The notes below the pieces were generated by a model that saw nothing but the letters and a program-made list of their open reading frames with translations, ran no database searches and was not told where the DNA came from. Shown in pieces: positions 33,582 to 42,148 of a DNA stretch of 64,000 nt; the stretch's first letter is position 1, and each line of letters starts with the position of its first letter. The stretch covers positions 1-64,000 of the forward strand of contig NZ_FNBF01000009.1 of NCBI RefSeq assembly GCF_900102225.1, in the 5' to 3' direction. Source of the stretch: Eubacterium pyruvativorans (GTDB lineage: Bacteria > Bacillota > Clostridia > Peptostreptococcales > Anaerovoracaceae). The position numbers and the translations under genes are program-made.

Positions 33582-33666
33582 AACACCTGAGACGGGCCGT
33601 ACCACCGACCTGCCGGACACGAAAAATCCGTTCCGGGCGGCGGGAATGCAGGCCCCAAAAAAGCTC

Positions 33667-33695
33667 TTGCATTCCCGCTGACCCGGTAGTATACT
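33667..33695 (+). promoter_or_regulatory. Promoter of tRNA-Ala
   Basis: TTGCAT (33667-33672), 17 nt, TATACT (33690-33695); the tRNA starts 15 nt later. Confidence 0.8.
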
Positions 33696-33709
33696 AACTA
33701 ATGTCGCTT

Positions 33710-33785
33710 GGGGCATTAGCTCAGCTGGGAGAGCGCCAGGTTCGCAATCTGGAGGTCAGGGGTTCGATCCCCCTATGCTCCACCA
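33710..33785 (+). tRNA. tRNA-Ala (anticodon CGC)
   Basis: A 76-nt cloverleaf with encoded CCA. Acceptor GGGGCAT pairs with ATGCTCC (one G-U). The D arm is AGCTCAGCTGGGAGAGC, the anticodon arm CCAGG-TTCGCAA-TCTGG with anticodon CGC (reads GCG), and the T arm is CAGGGGTTCGATCCCCCTA. It has its own promoter and terminator, so it is a single-gene unit. Confidence 0.97.
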
Positions 33786-33792
33786 AGCAGAA

Positions 33793-33826
33793 ACCGTTGG
33801 AATTTCATTGTTCCGACGGTTTTTTC
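33793..33826 (+). terminator. Terminator of tRNA-Ala
   Basis: ACCGTTGGAA and TTCCGACGGT form a stem with an 8-nt loop, followed by TTTTT, 8 nt after the tRNA. The remaining gap to 34052 holds only a 10-bp inverted repeat TTCACTGCAT...ATGCAGTGAA (33920-33986), which I cannot interpret. Confidence 0.9.
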
Positions 33827-33990
33827 ATATCTTGTACCATTATTCAACAACAAGGCAAAAGAGCAAAATGCGAACATTTTCTGTGCATCATCCGCCGCCA
33901 TCCGAAGATGATATACAATTTCACTGCATACCGATGCAGCTGTACGGCATCTATACTTTTTTATAGCGACTATGTAATGCAGTGAAGTGA

Positions 33991-34032
33991 CGAAAAGACA
34001 GGGGGTCCGTCTCGGGATCCCCTGTCTTTTCG
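33991..34032 (-). terminator. Terminator downstream of the 70-residue membrane protein
   Basis: CGAAAAGACAGGGG and CCCCTGTCTTTTCG form a 14-bp stem, 21 nt past the stop; the U-rich arm is part of the stem itself. Confidence 0.65.
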
Positions 34033-34052
34033 TATGTCATTCTATCTGTCTT

Positions 34053-34265
34053 CTATTTCAGGTCTGCAGCATTCCGGGACGGACTGTGATTCTTCCGGTT
34101 CCGGTCCGGGCTTCCCTCATCCTCTGTGCGGAAGCAGGCGAAATGTTTCTGAAGCCACGCATTGATCCCGCCCAGATCGGATGCGGAGATGATCATCATC
34201 ACGCCGTTCAAGATAATCAGTCCCGCCATGAACATTTCTGTAATCCGCATAAAGTAAATTTCCAT
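34053..34265 (-). CDS. Small hypothetical membrane protein
   Basis: About 70 residues (MEIYFMRITEMFMAGLIILNGVMMIISASDLGG at the start), with one hydrophobic helix (about 10-30), then a basic tail rich in Arg/Asn. Not recognised. The reading frame runs 28 codons further upstream, but a TGTATAAT extended -10 (minus strand, around 34342-34349) lies at that end, so translation more likely begins at ATG 34265, after a weak GGGGGC. A separate single-gene unit. Existence as a protein is moderately supported. Confidence 0.5.
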   Translation of the reverse strand: MEIYFMRITEMFMAGLIILNGVMMIISASDLGGINAWLQKHFACFRTEDEGSPDRNRKNHSPSRNAADLK

Positions 34266-34444
34266 AACAACGCCCCCATTTCTCTGTTTGGGATGATGTT
34301 CGCCTTCTGAAGTGAACATATAACTCATTACGTGTATTGCCACTTTCATTATACATCAAATGAGAGAAGATGAAAGAAAAACTATGGCGTTTTTTGTTGT
34401 TTTTTCGGTCTTCAGACCAAAAAACCGATTCTGCAGCAGACAGA

Positions 34445-37087
34445 TTATTCGTCCCGGTCCCCTTCTGCCCGGATATCCGCCTGGGCGGCCGCCAGCCGGG
34501 CCACCGGTACCTGCCGAGCCTGGCAGGAAACGTAATTCAGGCCGATGCGGCTGCAGAAATCGATGCTGTCCGGATCTCCGGCGTGGGTGCCGCAGATGCC
34601 GGCCTTCAGGTTCGGACGGGTTTTCCTTCCGGCTTCCACAGCGTACATCATGAGACGGCCGACGCCCTCCTGGTCCAGGGTCAGGAACGGATCCCGGTCC
34701 AGGATTTTCTGTTCCCGGTATTTCCGGACGATATGGCCGGACCCTTCCCGGGACAGGCCCATGACCAGCTGGGTCAGGTCATTTGTACCGAAGGAGAAGA
34801 ATTCTGCTTCCTCTGCAATTTCTCCGGCCGTCAATGCCGCCCGGGGCACCTCGATCATGGATCCCAGGCGGTATTCCACCGTCCGTTCCTCTTCTTCCCG
34901 GACCCGGGAAGCGGCGTCCCGGATCAGCTTCTTGACCTGAGCCAGCTCCCGGCCGCTGACCACGAAAGGTACCAGAATCTCCGGATCCGGTTCTTTTTCC
35001 AGTTCCCGGGAGACTGCCGCCGCCGCCCGGAAGATGGCTTCTGCCTGCATGGACAGAATATCCGGATATTCGATGCCCACCCGGACCCCCCGCTCGCCCA
35101 TGGTCTGATTCACTTCGTAGAACGAGGATGCCCGCTCCCGGACCTCCTCTTCGGAGATGCCCCACTCGGAGGCCATGGTCCGGAAATCGTCTTCTGCGCC
35201 GATCAGGAACACGGAAAGGGACGGATCCAGCAGCCGGATGGTCACCGGCCGGGTACACATAATCCGGAAGATTTCCGTGAAATCCCGGATCTGGAATTCC
35301 ATCATCTTCTGTACCATCTCCTGGCGGACCGCCGGGCTCGGCGCCAGAACCGCCCGGCGCATGACGGCCGCCCGCTCCTCGTTATAGAACATCCGCTCGG
35401 AGCGGCAGAGACCGACTCCCTCCGCCCCCAGACGGAGGGCCAGAGCGGCATCCTCCGGGGTATCCGCATTCACCCGAACTCTCAGATGACGGAAAGAATC
35501 TGCCCAGGACATGATCTTACCGAAGGCGTCCCAGTCGTACGGCGGCTGCACCGTCAGCCGGCCGTCGTAGACTCTTCCGTTAAACCCGCTGATGGAGATA
35601 TAGTCTCCTCTGGCGAATTCCGCATCACCGATCCGAAGAAGCCCCTGTTCCTCGTCGATGGTCAGGTCCGGACAGTCGGTGACGCAGCACACCCCCTGCC
35701 CCCCTGCCAGGGATGCGGCATAGATGGAGCGGCTGCCCGCCGCCGTCAGAACACCGTCTGCGTACCGCATGCCGGACAGCCCTTCCGGGGCAATATCCCG
35801 GCAGACCAGAATCGTGCTGATGCCCCGGCTCATTTTTTTGCGGGCATCCTCCGCCGTGAAAACAATCTGACCACTGGCTGCGCCGGGGGACGCCGGCGTT
35901 CCCCGGGCGATGAGCGTCGCCCCGTCTTCGTCTTCCCGGCTGAAGCGGGAATGTATCAGGTACTCCACCTGGTCGGTTCGAAGGCGCATCACCGCTTCCC
36001 GGCGGGTGATGAGTTTCTCCTCCACCATATCCACCGCTGTCTTCACCGCCGCCTGGGCGGTGCGGCCGGCCGATGCCGTCTGCAGGATGTACAGTCTGCC
36101 GGCATCCACTGAAAACTCCACACTCTGCACGTCCCGGTAATGTTCTTCCAGCACGTTGCAGACCTGAATGAAGTTTTTCTTCGCTTCCGGAAAAGCGGCC
36201 GTCATTTTCTCCAGAGGCCCCGGATAAGCCCGGTTGGTGCTGATATCTTCCCCCTGGGCTTTCCGGAAGAATTCGCCGCAGATCTGCTTCTCCCCGGTAA
36301 CCGGATTCCGAGTGAAGGCCACACCGGTGCCGGAATGTTCGTCCTTGTTTCCGAAGACCATGGCCTGAACCGTGACGGCGATACCCAGATCCTCCGATAC
36401 CCCGCATGCTTTCTTCCACTGCCGGATTTCCGGGGCCTGCCAGCAGTCGAAGCCGGAGACAATGGCATCCATCAGCTGGGTCTTCGGATCCTGGGGAATG
36501 AACCGGCCGTCATTGGCACCGCGAACCAGTTCCTCGTAGGCCTGCACCAGACTCTCCTCATCTTCTTCCGACAGATCGGCGGCGGAACTCACCCGGGAGG
36601 CTGCCATCCTGCCATTGACGATGTCTGTGAACAGTTCCTTCTTCATCCCGTAAGCCGCCGTACTGTACGTCCGGATCAGACGGGCATAGCAGTCCAGAGC
36701 GAAGGTCCGGTCCCCCAGTGAACGGGCGTACGGCTCCACAGTTTCCCGGGTCAGTCCCACATCCAGAATGGAACGGCCCAGGGTCAGTCCCCGCACCGGC
36801 GCGCTGGGACGGACGGCCAGCAGAAGGGGCCGCTCCGGATCCCCGAAGCGGCGTCCGATAACCTGTTCCAGTTCTTCCAGTTTGCTGCGGATTTCCTCTT
36901 CCAGCAGCGGATCCACCAGATTCCCGTCGCCATAGTACTTCCGGCTCGCCTCTGTGGTAATGGTAAATCCGTAAGGCACCGGTATGCCGATGCGGGTCAT
37001 TTCCGCCAGACTGGCACCCTTCAGTCCCAGCAGGTCTGTCATCTCTTTCTTTCCTTCGTTGAAGGAACAGACGTACATCTTCTCCAT
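34445..37087 (-). CDS. Pyruvate phosphate dikinase homologue lacking catalytic residues (probable pseudoenzyme)
   Basis: About 880 residues that align end to end with PPDK (pyruvate + ATP + Pi to PEP): ATP-grasp domain (GLKGASLAEMTRIGIPVPYGFTITTEA), swivelling domain (about 385-500) and PEP/pyruvate barrel (NADTPEDAALALRLGAEGVGLCRSERMF; GSMIEVPRAALTAGEIAEEAEFFSFGTNDLTQ; GLNYVSC). The phospho-histidine motif, normally GGMTSHAAVVARGMG, reads GSRSIYAASLAGGQG, so His is replaced by Tyr456; LQTRNGKRTAQ has become LQTASAGRTAQ, losing an ATP-site Arg. Barrel residues E745, N768 and C854 remain. It is full length and intact, next to glyS as in other Clostridia. Start ATG 37087 follows no strong ribosome site. 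Confidence 0.9.
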   Translation of the reverse strand: MEKMYVCSFNEGKKEMTDLLGLKGASLAEMTRIGIPVPYGFTITTEASRKYYGDGNLVDPLLEEEIRSKLEELEQVIGRRFGDPERPLLLAVRPSAPVRGLTLGRSILDVGLTRETVEPYARSLGDRTFALDCYARLIRTYSTAAYGMKKELFTDIVNGRMAASRVSSAADLSEEDEESLVQAYEELVRGANDGRFIPQDPKTQLMDAIVSGFDCWQAPEIRQWKKACGVSEDLGIAVTVQAMVFGNKDEHSGTGVAFTRNPVTGEKQICGEFFRKAQGEDISTNRAYPGPLEKMTAAFPEAKKNFIQVCNVLEEHYRDVQSVEFSVDAGRLYILQTASAGRTAQAAVKTAVDMVEEKLITRREAVMRLRTDQVEYLIHSRFSREDEDGATLIARGTPASPGAASGQIVFTAEDARKKMSRGISTILVCRDIAPEGLSGMRYADGVLTAAGSRSIYAASLAGGQGVCCVTDCPDLTIDEEQGLLRIGDAEFARGDYISISGFNGRVYDGRLTVQPPYDWDAFGKIMSWADSFRHLRVRVNADTPEDAALALRLGAEGVGLCRSERMFYNEERAAVMRRAVLAPSPAVRQEMVQKMMEFQIRDFTEIFRIMCTRPVTIRLLDPSLSVFLIGAEDDFRTMASEWGISEEEVRERASSFYEVNQTMGERGVRVGIEYPDILSMQAEAIFRAAAAVSRELEKEPDPEILVPFVVSGRELAQVKKLIRDAASRVREEEERTVEYRLGSMIEVPRAALTAGEIAEEAEFFSFGTNDLTQLVMGLSREGSGHIVRKYREQKILDRDPFLTLDQEGVGRLMMYAVEAGRKTRPNLKAGICGTHAGDPDSIDFCSRIGLNYVSCQARQVPVARLAAAQADIRAEGDRDE

Positions 37088-37140
37088 AATACACCAACTG
37101 TCTGACCGCCGATGCGGCCAGCTTTTGTCCGGACACAGGG

Positions 37141-37170
37141 AAAAAAACACCGGGCCAATCACCGGCCCGG
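37141..37170 (-). terminator. Terminator of glyS
   Basis: CCGGGCC and GGCCCGG stem with a 7-nt loop, followed on the minus strand by TGTTTTTTT. It separates glyS from the ppdK homologue, whose own promoter is not evident. Confidence 0.85.
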
Positions 37171-37201
37171 CTTCCTCTCTGGCTCCGGATCCATTCCGAA
37201 T

Positions 37202-38611
37202 TTAGAATACCAGTTTCTCTTCGATATATCCTCTGACCTCGGCGATCGGCAGACGGACCTGCTCCATCGTATCTCTGTCCCGGATCGTCACGCAGCCGTC
37301 CTCTGCGGTATCGAAGTCCACGCAGATGCAGTACGGCGTACCGATTTCGTCCTGTCTTCTGTAGCGTTTGCCGATGGAACCAGTCTCATCGTAGGTGACG
37401 CTGAAGTGCTTCGCCAGTTCCTCGTATACCGGCTCCGCCTGCTCCGCCAGTTTCTTCGACAGCGGCAGAACAGCGGCCTTGTACGGCGCCAGTGCCGGAT
37501 GGAAGTGCAGCACGGTGCGGACGTCTTCCTTGCCTTTCGCATCGGTCAGATGCTCTTCGTCATAAGCGTCCACCAGGAAGGCCAGCGCCACCCGGTCTGC
37601 GCCGACGGACGGCTCGATGCAGTACGGAATGAATGTCTCCCGGTCCGCACCTTCTCCCTCGGAATAGCTCATGTCCTCTTCCGAGTATTCGTCATGCTTG
37701 GACAGGTCGAAGTTCGTTCTGTCTGCGATGCCCCACAGCTCGCCCCAGCCGAACGGGAACAGATACTCGATGTCCGTGGTCATGGAACTGTAGTGGGAGA
37801 GCTCTTCCTTGGAATGATCTCTCAGACGCAGGTTCTCATCCCGGATACCCAGATTCAGCAGGAACTGGTGACAGTAATCCTTCCAGTAGCGGAACCATTT
37901 CTCATCTTCTCCCGGCTTGCAGAAGAATTCGATTTCCATCTGTTCGAACTCTCTGGTGCGGAATGTGAAGTTTCCCGGCGTGATCTCGTTGCGGAAGGCC
38001 TTTCCGATCTGGGCGATACCGAACGGCAGCTTCTTCCGGGTGGTTCTCTGAACATTCTTGAAGTTGACGAAAATACCCTGGGCGGTTTCCGGACGCAGGT
38101 ACAGCTCAGAGGAGGAATCCTCCGTGACCCCCTGGAATGTCTTGAACATCAGATTGAACTGACGGATCTTCGTATAATCGGATTTCCCGCAGACCGGGCA
38201 CGGAACCTGATGCTCTGCGATGTATTCTTCCATCTTTTCATTCGGCCAGCCGTCCACAATGATCGGATCCAGACCGTTGTCATGGACATACGCCTCGATC
38301 AGCTTGTCCGCCCGGTGACGGGCATGGCAGTTCTTGCAGTCGATCAGCGGATCCGTGAAGCCCCCCACGTGACCGGAAGCAACCCATGTCTTCGGGTTCA
38401 TGAGAATGGCTGCGTCCAGTCCCACATTATACTTGGACTCCTGGACCATCTTCTTCCACCAGGCCTTCTTCACGTTGTTCTTGAACAGAACTCCCAGCGG
38501 GCCGTAGTCCCAGGTGTTGGACAGTCCGCCGTAGATCTGGGATCCCGGGAAGACGAATCCTCTGTTCTTCGCAAGTGATACGATTTTCTCCATAGTTACT
38601 TCTGTGCTCAT
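37202..38611 (-). CDS. glyS: Glycyl-tRNA synthetase (homodimeric class II)
   Basis: Charges tRNA-Gly. 469 residues of the alpha2-type enzyme: [22 protein letters not shown], motif 2 region [43 protein letters not shown], and [18 protein letters not shown] (motif 3), then an anticodon-binding domain. It has no T-box leader, unusual for glycyl synthetases in Firmicutes, and follows the DUF4342 gene after only 16 nt. ATG 38611 has AGGAAAG at long spacing; ATG at codon 7 ([12 protein letters not shown]) is possible. Confidence 0.96.
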   Translation of the reverse strand: MSTEVTMEKIVSLAKNRGFVFPGSQIYGGLSNTWDYGPLGVLFKNNVKKAWWKKMVQESKYNVGLDAAILMNPKTWVASGHVGGFTDPLIDCKNCHARHRADKLIEAYVHDNGLDPIIVDGWPNEKMEEYIAEHQVPCPVCGKSDYTKIRQFNLMFKTFQGVTEDSSSELYLRPETAQGIFVNFKNVQRTTRKKLPFGIAQIGKAFRNEITPGNFTFRTREFEQMEIEFFCKPGEDEKWFRYWKDYCHQFLLNLGIRDENLRLRDHSKEELSHYSSMTTDIEYLFPFGWGELWGIADRTNFDLSKHDEYSEEDMSYSEGEGADRETFIPYCIEPSVGADRVALAFLVDAYDEEHLTDAKGKEDVRTVLHFHPALAPYKAAVLPLSKKLAEQAEPVYEELAKHFSVTYDETGSIGKRYRRQDEIGTPYCICVDFDTAEDGCVTIRDRDTMEQVRLPIAEVRGYIEEKLVF

Positions 38612-38627
38612 TGAAATACCAACTTTC

Positions 38628-39368
38628 CTATTCCTCTGTTACCGCCGTTTCGGCGTTCTCCACCGTTTTCTGCGCATCTTCAGCATCTGCAGCATCCTCT
38701 TCCGGCGCCGCATCCGCTTCTTCCGTCGCTTCCTTCATGGCTGCCGCCACATCGGCCGCCTCATCTTCCTGTTTCTGCGGAATATCATCGTTCATTCCGC
38801 CGTACCATTCTCTGTCAAAATCCTCCTCGGACACGGCCTCGTCTCTGGAGCGGCTGAAGACCGCTTCGCCGGCCTCCTTCACACCCTCATAGAATCCCGG
38901 CGCCTTCTCCTTGAATTCCTCGTAGAACCGGGATCCGGTCTCCTTCGCACTGCCCGCCAGGTTCTCCGCCTTTCCGGACAGGTCGATGGTCGTGCCGTCC
39001 TTCTTCAGAAGTTCGATCTCGCACTTCGTTCCCAGCGCCACCAGAGCTGCGGCAATCATGCCCCACGGTGCAATGACAGCGCCCAGCACACCGGCATTCA
39101 CCGGAACATTCAGGAATTTCTCCCCGTCCTTCCGGATGATGATCCGGGTGACGTTGCCCCGCTTCACGATCTCCTTCATCTTGTCCACCAGCGCTTCGCT
39201 CTGCTTTCCGATCTTCTTCGTGGATGTCTGTTCATCGATCGTGTCCTCGATGGAAATGATGGCATCGACAACGTTGCCGTCCGCCGCTTCCAGCGCTTCC
39301 TTCGCTTCCTTATATGTCACGCCGGTTCTGTCTTTCACAAGTTCGATTTTCTCTAATGTGATTTCCAT
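38628..39368 (-). CDS. DUF4342 protein with an N-terminal UBA-like domain
   Basis: About 246 residues: an N-terminal UBA/TS-N-like helical domain ([38 protein letters not shown], about 5-42), a DUF4342 core ([51 protein letters not shown]), and a very acidic Ala/Glu/Asp tail (about 185-246). Function unknown. The start (ATG 39368) overlaps the recO stop by 16 nt; AGGAGGG lies somewhat far upstream. Its place between recO and glyS suggests co-expression with translation genes. Confidence 0.8.
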   Translation of the reverse strand: MEITLEKIELVKDRTGVTYKEAKEALEAADGNVVDAIISIEDTIDEQTSTKKIGKQSEALVDKMKEIVKRGNVTRIIIRKDGEKFLNVPVNAGVLGAVIAPWGMIAAALVALGTKCEIELLKKDGTTIDLSGKAENLAGSAKETGSRFYEEFKEKAPGFYEGVKEAGEAVFSRSRDEAVSEEDFDREWYGGMNDDIPQKQEDEAADVAAAMKEATEEADAAPEEDAADAEDAQKTVENAETAVTEE

Positions 39369-40147
39369 TGTAACATGCCCTCCTGATTCATTGCCGCTTC
39401 GCTCTTCAGCTGGTCCACATCCAGATAGTATGCCATGTACCGGCGGATGACATTCTGCATCCACGCCGCCGCTCCGTCATTCAGAGCCAGCTTTTCGAAT
39501 CTCTTCAGCGGATTACTCCGAAAATAATCTATAACATTCATCATATCAAATCGGGCGGGATAAATCAATCGGTCCGGGTATCCCTCCTCTGTGAGTTTTC
39601 TGTGACATTCCCCGCAGAGAGCGCCGCCTCCCGGGACACTGAACGCCTCCAGCCCATTTTTTTTGCCGCATCGGACGCAGCAGTCCGTCCGGGGGGCCAC
39701 ACCCAGGAGGTCCATGAGTTTCACTTCGTAGGCCAGTCTGAGGGTCAGGAACCGATTTCTGCGGTTTTCCAGGGCAGAGAACATGTCCGTCATCAGGTCG
39801 AAGATCCGGGGCTGCGGCACTCCCTCGGGGAGCAGCCGGGCCGTCAGTTCCAGGACAAAAGCCGCCTCGCCGTACCGGTCGGGATCCTCCGCCAGCCCGT
39901 AGAAACTGCGTTCGGCTTCTGCGGACTTCACCGTGTACCGTCCCTTCTCCTCCCGGATCCGGTAGCTGCCCAGGGTAAAGGGCTGCAGAGCCAGGTGGCC
40001 GCTGCTCTTCCGTTTCGAACCGCCCGCAGCGGACAGGAAACTGCCGCAGCTGATGACGCCGTATTCCCTTGTGAACAGCTCCAGCATTCTCCGGCCCCCG
40101 GCGATTTTCGTCTGCCGAAGGACAATGCCTCTCCCATGAAGATCCAT
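39353..40147 (-). CDS. recO: DNA repair protein RecO
   Basis: Recombination mediator that loads RecA at gaps with RecFR. 264 residues: OB-fold N-domain (MDLHGRGIVLRQTKIAGGRRMLELFTREYG), then a helical domain with the zinc finger CVRCGKKNGLEAF...CGECH. ATG 40147 follows GGAGGGAAGGC; the 28 codons further upstream are Arg/Gly-rich and unlikely to be translated. It sits between era and the DUF4342 gene, the usual era-recO order. Confidence 0.93.
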   Translation of the reverse strand: MDLHGRGIVLRQTKIAGGRRMLELFTREYGVISCGSFLSAAGGSKRKSSGHLALQPFTLGSYRIREEKGRYTVKSAEAERSFYGLAEDPDRYGEAAFVLELTARLLPEGVPQPRIFDLMTDMFSALENRRNRFLTLRLAYEVKLMDLLGVAPRTDCCVRCGKKNGLEAFSVPGGGALCGECHRKLTEEGYPDRLIYPARFDMMNVIDYFRSNPLKRFEKLALNDGAAAWMQNVIRRYMAYYLDVDQLKSEAAMNQEGMLQWKSH

Positions 40148-40249
40148 GCCTTCCCTCCGATTTTCCGGGCCGGTGCGCCGGATCACCGGTGTGCCGGTCC
40201 CGGTTCCGTCCCTCCGCCTGTCCCGGGGCATCCGGCCGGATGGCCCCGG

Positions 40250-41167
40250 CTACTCCTCGTCTCGCTGAATATATCCGAAGTTCGTGAGGTCCGCCATATT
40301 ATCCCGCCAGCCTTCCCGGACCTTCACCCAGAGTTCCAGGTAGACCTTCGTGCCCAGCAGAGCCTCCAGCTCTTCCCGGGCCGCCTTGCCGATACCCTTC
40401 AGCTTGCGTCCCTGTTTTCCGATGATGATGCCCTTGTGGGATTTCTTTTCGCAGTATATGACGCAGCCCACCCGGATGAGTTTCGGCGTTTCTTCGAAGA
40501 ACTCCACTTCCACCATGATGCCGTGGGGCACCTCTTCATTCAGGTAGAGAAGCGCCTTCTCCCGGACGATTTCCGTCACCATGAACCGCTCCGGATAATC
40601 GGTGACCATATCCTCCGGGAAATACATCGGTCCTTCCTCCATGAAGTCCTCAATGCGCTTCACCAGATCCCCCACATTCTTCCCTTCCAGTGCAGAAGTG
40701 CCGTAAATATCCCGGAACATTCCGGATGCTTCGTACTCCTTGTAGATCGCCAGATATTCCTCCGGATCCATGAGGTCGATCTTGTTGATGACCAGAATCT
40801 TCGGTGTGCTGACATTCTTCAGCATTTCAAGAATGAACTTATCCCCCTTTCCCTTGGAGGAATGGCTGTCCACCACGAACAGGATCAGATCCACCTCCCG
40901 GAAGGTGTTCTCCGCCATTTCCGTCATGGCCTCTCCCAGCTTATTGTGCCCCTTGTGAATCCCCGGCGTATCGATGAAGATCATCTGGGCTCCCTCGTCT
41001 TCCGGTCCGTTGGTACCCTCCGGCCGGGTGTAAATTCCCCGGATACTGTTCCGGGTGGTCTGGGGCTTGTCTGTGGCAATGGCGATTTTCTCCCCTACAA
41101 TCTGATTCATCAGGGTGGACTTTCCTACATTCGGTCTCCCCACGATGCCAATAAAACCTGATTTCAT
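40250..41167 (-). CDS. era: GTPase Era
   Basis: Essential GTPase of 30S assembly that binds the 3' end of 16S rRNA. 305 residues with G1 GRPNVGKS (10-17), G3 DTPGIHKGHNKLG, G4 NKIDL and a C-terminal KH domain (SHKGIIIGKQGRKLKGIGKAAREELEALLG). Intact and of normal length. Preceded by the ybeY-cdd fusion (66-nt gap) and followed by recO. Confidence 0.97.
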   Translation of the reverse strand: MKSGFIGIVGRPNVGKSTLMNQIVGEKIAIATDKPQTTRNSIRGIYTRPEGTNGPEDEGAQMIFIDTPGIHKGHNKLGEAMTEMAENTFREVDLILFVVDSHSSKGKGDKFILEMLKNVSTPKILVINKIDLMDPEEYLAIYKEYEASGMFRDIYGTSALEGKNVGDLVKRIEDFMEEGPMYFPEDMVTDYPERFMVTEIVREKALLYLNEEVPHGIMVEVEFFEETPKLIRVGCVIYCEKKSHKGIIIGKQGRKLKGIGKAAREELEALLGTKVYLELWVKVREGWRDNMADLTNFGYIQRDEE

Positions 41168-41233
41168 ATTCTTCCTTTCCTCTTCCGCAGGCTCAGCTGC
41201 TCCGCCGCCTGAGAGTTCCCGGATGTCCCCCTG

Positions 41234-42142
41234 TCACAGCCGGAATCTTCCCGGCAGCAGACCGCTCAATTTCACCGTTTTCAGATGCTCCTCGTCCGCA
41301 CCGGTGATGACCTCCATCTCCGGCGAAAACTCCGCCAGAAACTGACGGCAGATCCCGCACATCTCCACTTCTCCCCCGGAGGAGCAGATCGCAATGGAGC
41401 GGAAACGGGTTCTTCCTTCCGAAACCGCCTTCACACAGGCGGTCCGCTCTGCACAGATGGTTCCGCCGAAGGAGGCATTCTCCACATTCACACCGGTCCA
41501 GACGCTGCCGTCCTCCGCTTCCAGCGCCGCCCCCACGGTGAAGTGGGAGTAAGGCGCATAGGCATTTTTCATTACCTCCCGGGCCTTCCGGTAGAGTGCC
41601 TTCTGGTAGGCGTGCTCCGCCTGCCCGCCCGCCGGCGCTTCTTTTCGTTCTTCCGCCGGTTCTTCCGGAGCAGCCTCCCCGCGGGTAATGCCCAGTTCTT
41701 CCATCACTGCCTCTTCCCGGGGCCGCATCTCGGCCTTGTCTTCCTCCGTCATGTGATCATATCCCAGCAGGTGATGAATGCTGTGGACAAAAAGATAGAT
41801 CAGTTCCCGTTCGAACGAATGGCCGAAGGCTTCTGCCTGCTCCCGGGCCCGGTCGGCACAGATCACCACATCCCCCAGCTCCATGACGCCGGTCATCTCC
41901 CCCATTTCCTCCAGTTCTTCCACACTGTCAAACTGGGGAAAACTGAGGACATCCGTGACCCGGTCCACGCCCCGGTACTCCCGGTTCAGTTCCCGGATCC
42001 GTTCGCCGTCTGTGAAACTGACGCTGATTTCACAGATATCCGGATCCAGTCCTTCCTTCCGCAGGGAAATCTCCGCCGCCTTTCTCATGGTTTCAATCAG
42101 TTCTTCCGAAACCCGCTCCTGTTCGTCAAAAAAAATCTCCAT
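41234..42142 (-). CDS. YbeY endoribonuclease fused to cytidine deaminase (YbeY-Cdd)
   Basis: One 302-residue frame. Residues 1-155 are YbeY, the 16S rRNA 3'-end maturation enzyme: DVLSFPQ, MELGDVVICADRA and the metal site HSIHHLLGYDH (H120, H124, H130). Residues 176-302 are cytidine deaminase: AYAPYSHFTVGAALEAEDGSVWTGVNVENASFGG, catalytic CAERTA (C230, E232) and MCGICRQ (C262, C265). The usual Pro before the last pair is Met. The Glu/Ala/Pro linker (about 155-175) is in frame. In many Clostridia ybeY, dgkA and cdd are separate neighbours; here dgkA is missing. It overlaps neither neighbour and sits between phoH and era. Confidence 0.93.
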   Translation of the reverse strand: MEIFFDEQERVSEELIETMRKAAEISLRKEGLDPDICEISVSFTDGERIRELNREYRGVDRVTDVLSFPQFDSVEELEEMGEMTGVMELGDVVICADRAREQAEAFGHSFERELIYLFVHSIHHLLGYDHMTEEDKAEMRPREEAVMEELGITRGEAAPEEPAEERKEAPAGGQAEHAYQKALYRKAREVMKNAYAPYSHFTVGAALEAEDGSVWTGVNVENASFGGTICAERTACVKAVSEGRTRFRSIAICSSGGEVEMCGICRQFLAEFSPEMEVITGADEEHLKTVKLSGLLPGRFRL

Positions 42143-42148
42143 AGTTCT

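Noticed and set aside
34397-34427. Terminator downstream of the ppdK homologue
   Set aside because: A hairpin is present (GTTTTTTCGGTC paired with GACCAAAAAAC), but no T-tract follows it on either strand.
37202-38640. T-box expected before glyS
   Set aside because: Only 16 nt separate glyS from the upstream gene, and no T-box consensus is present.
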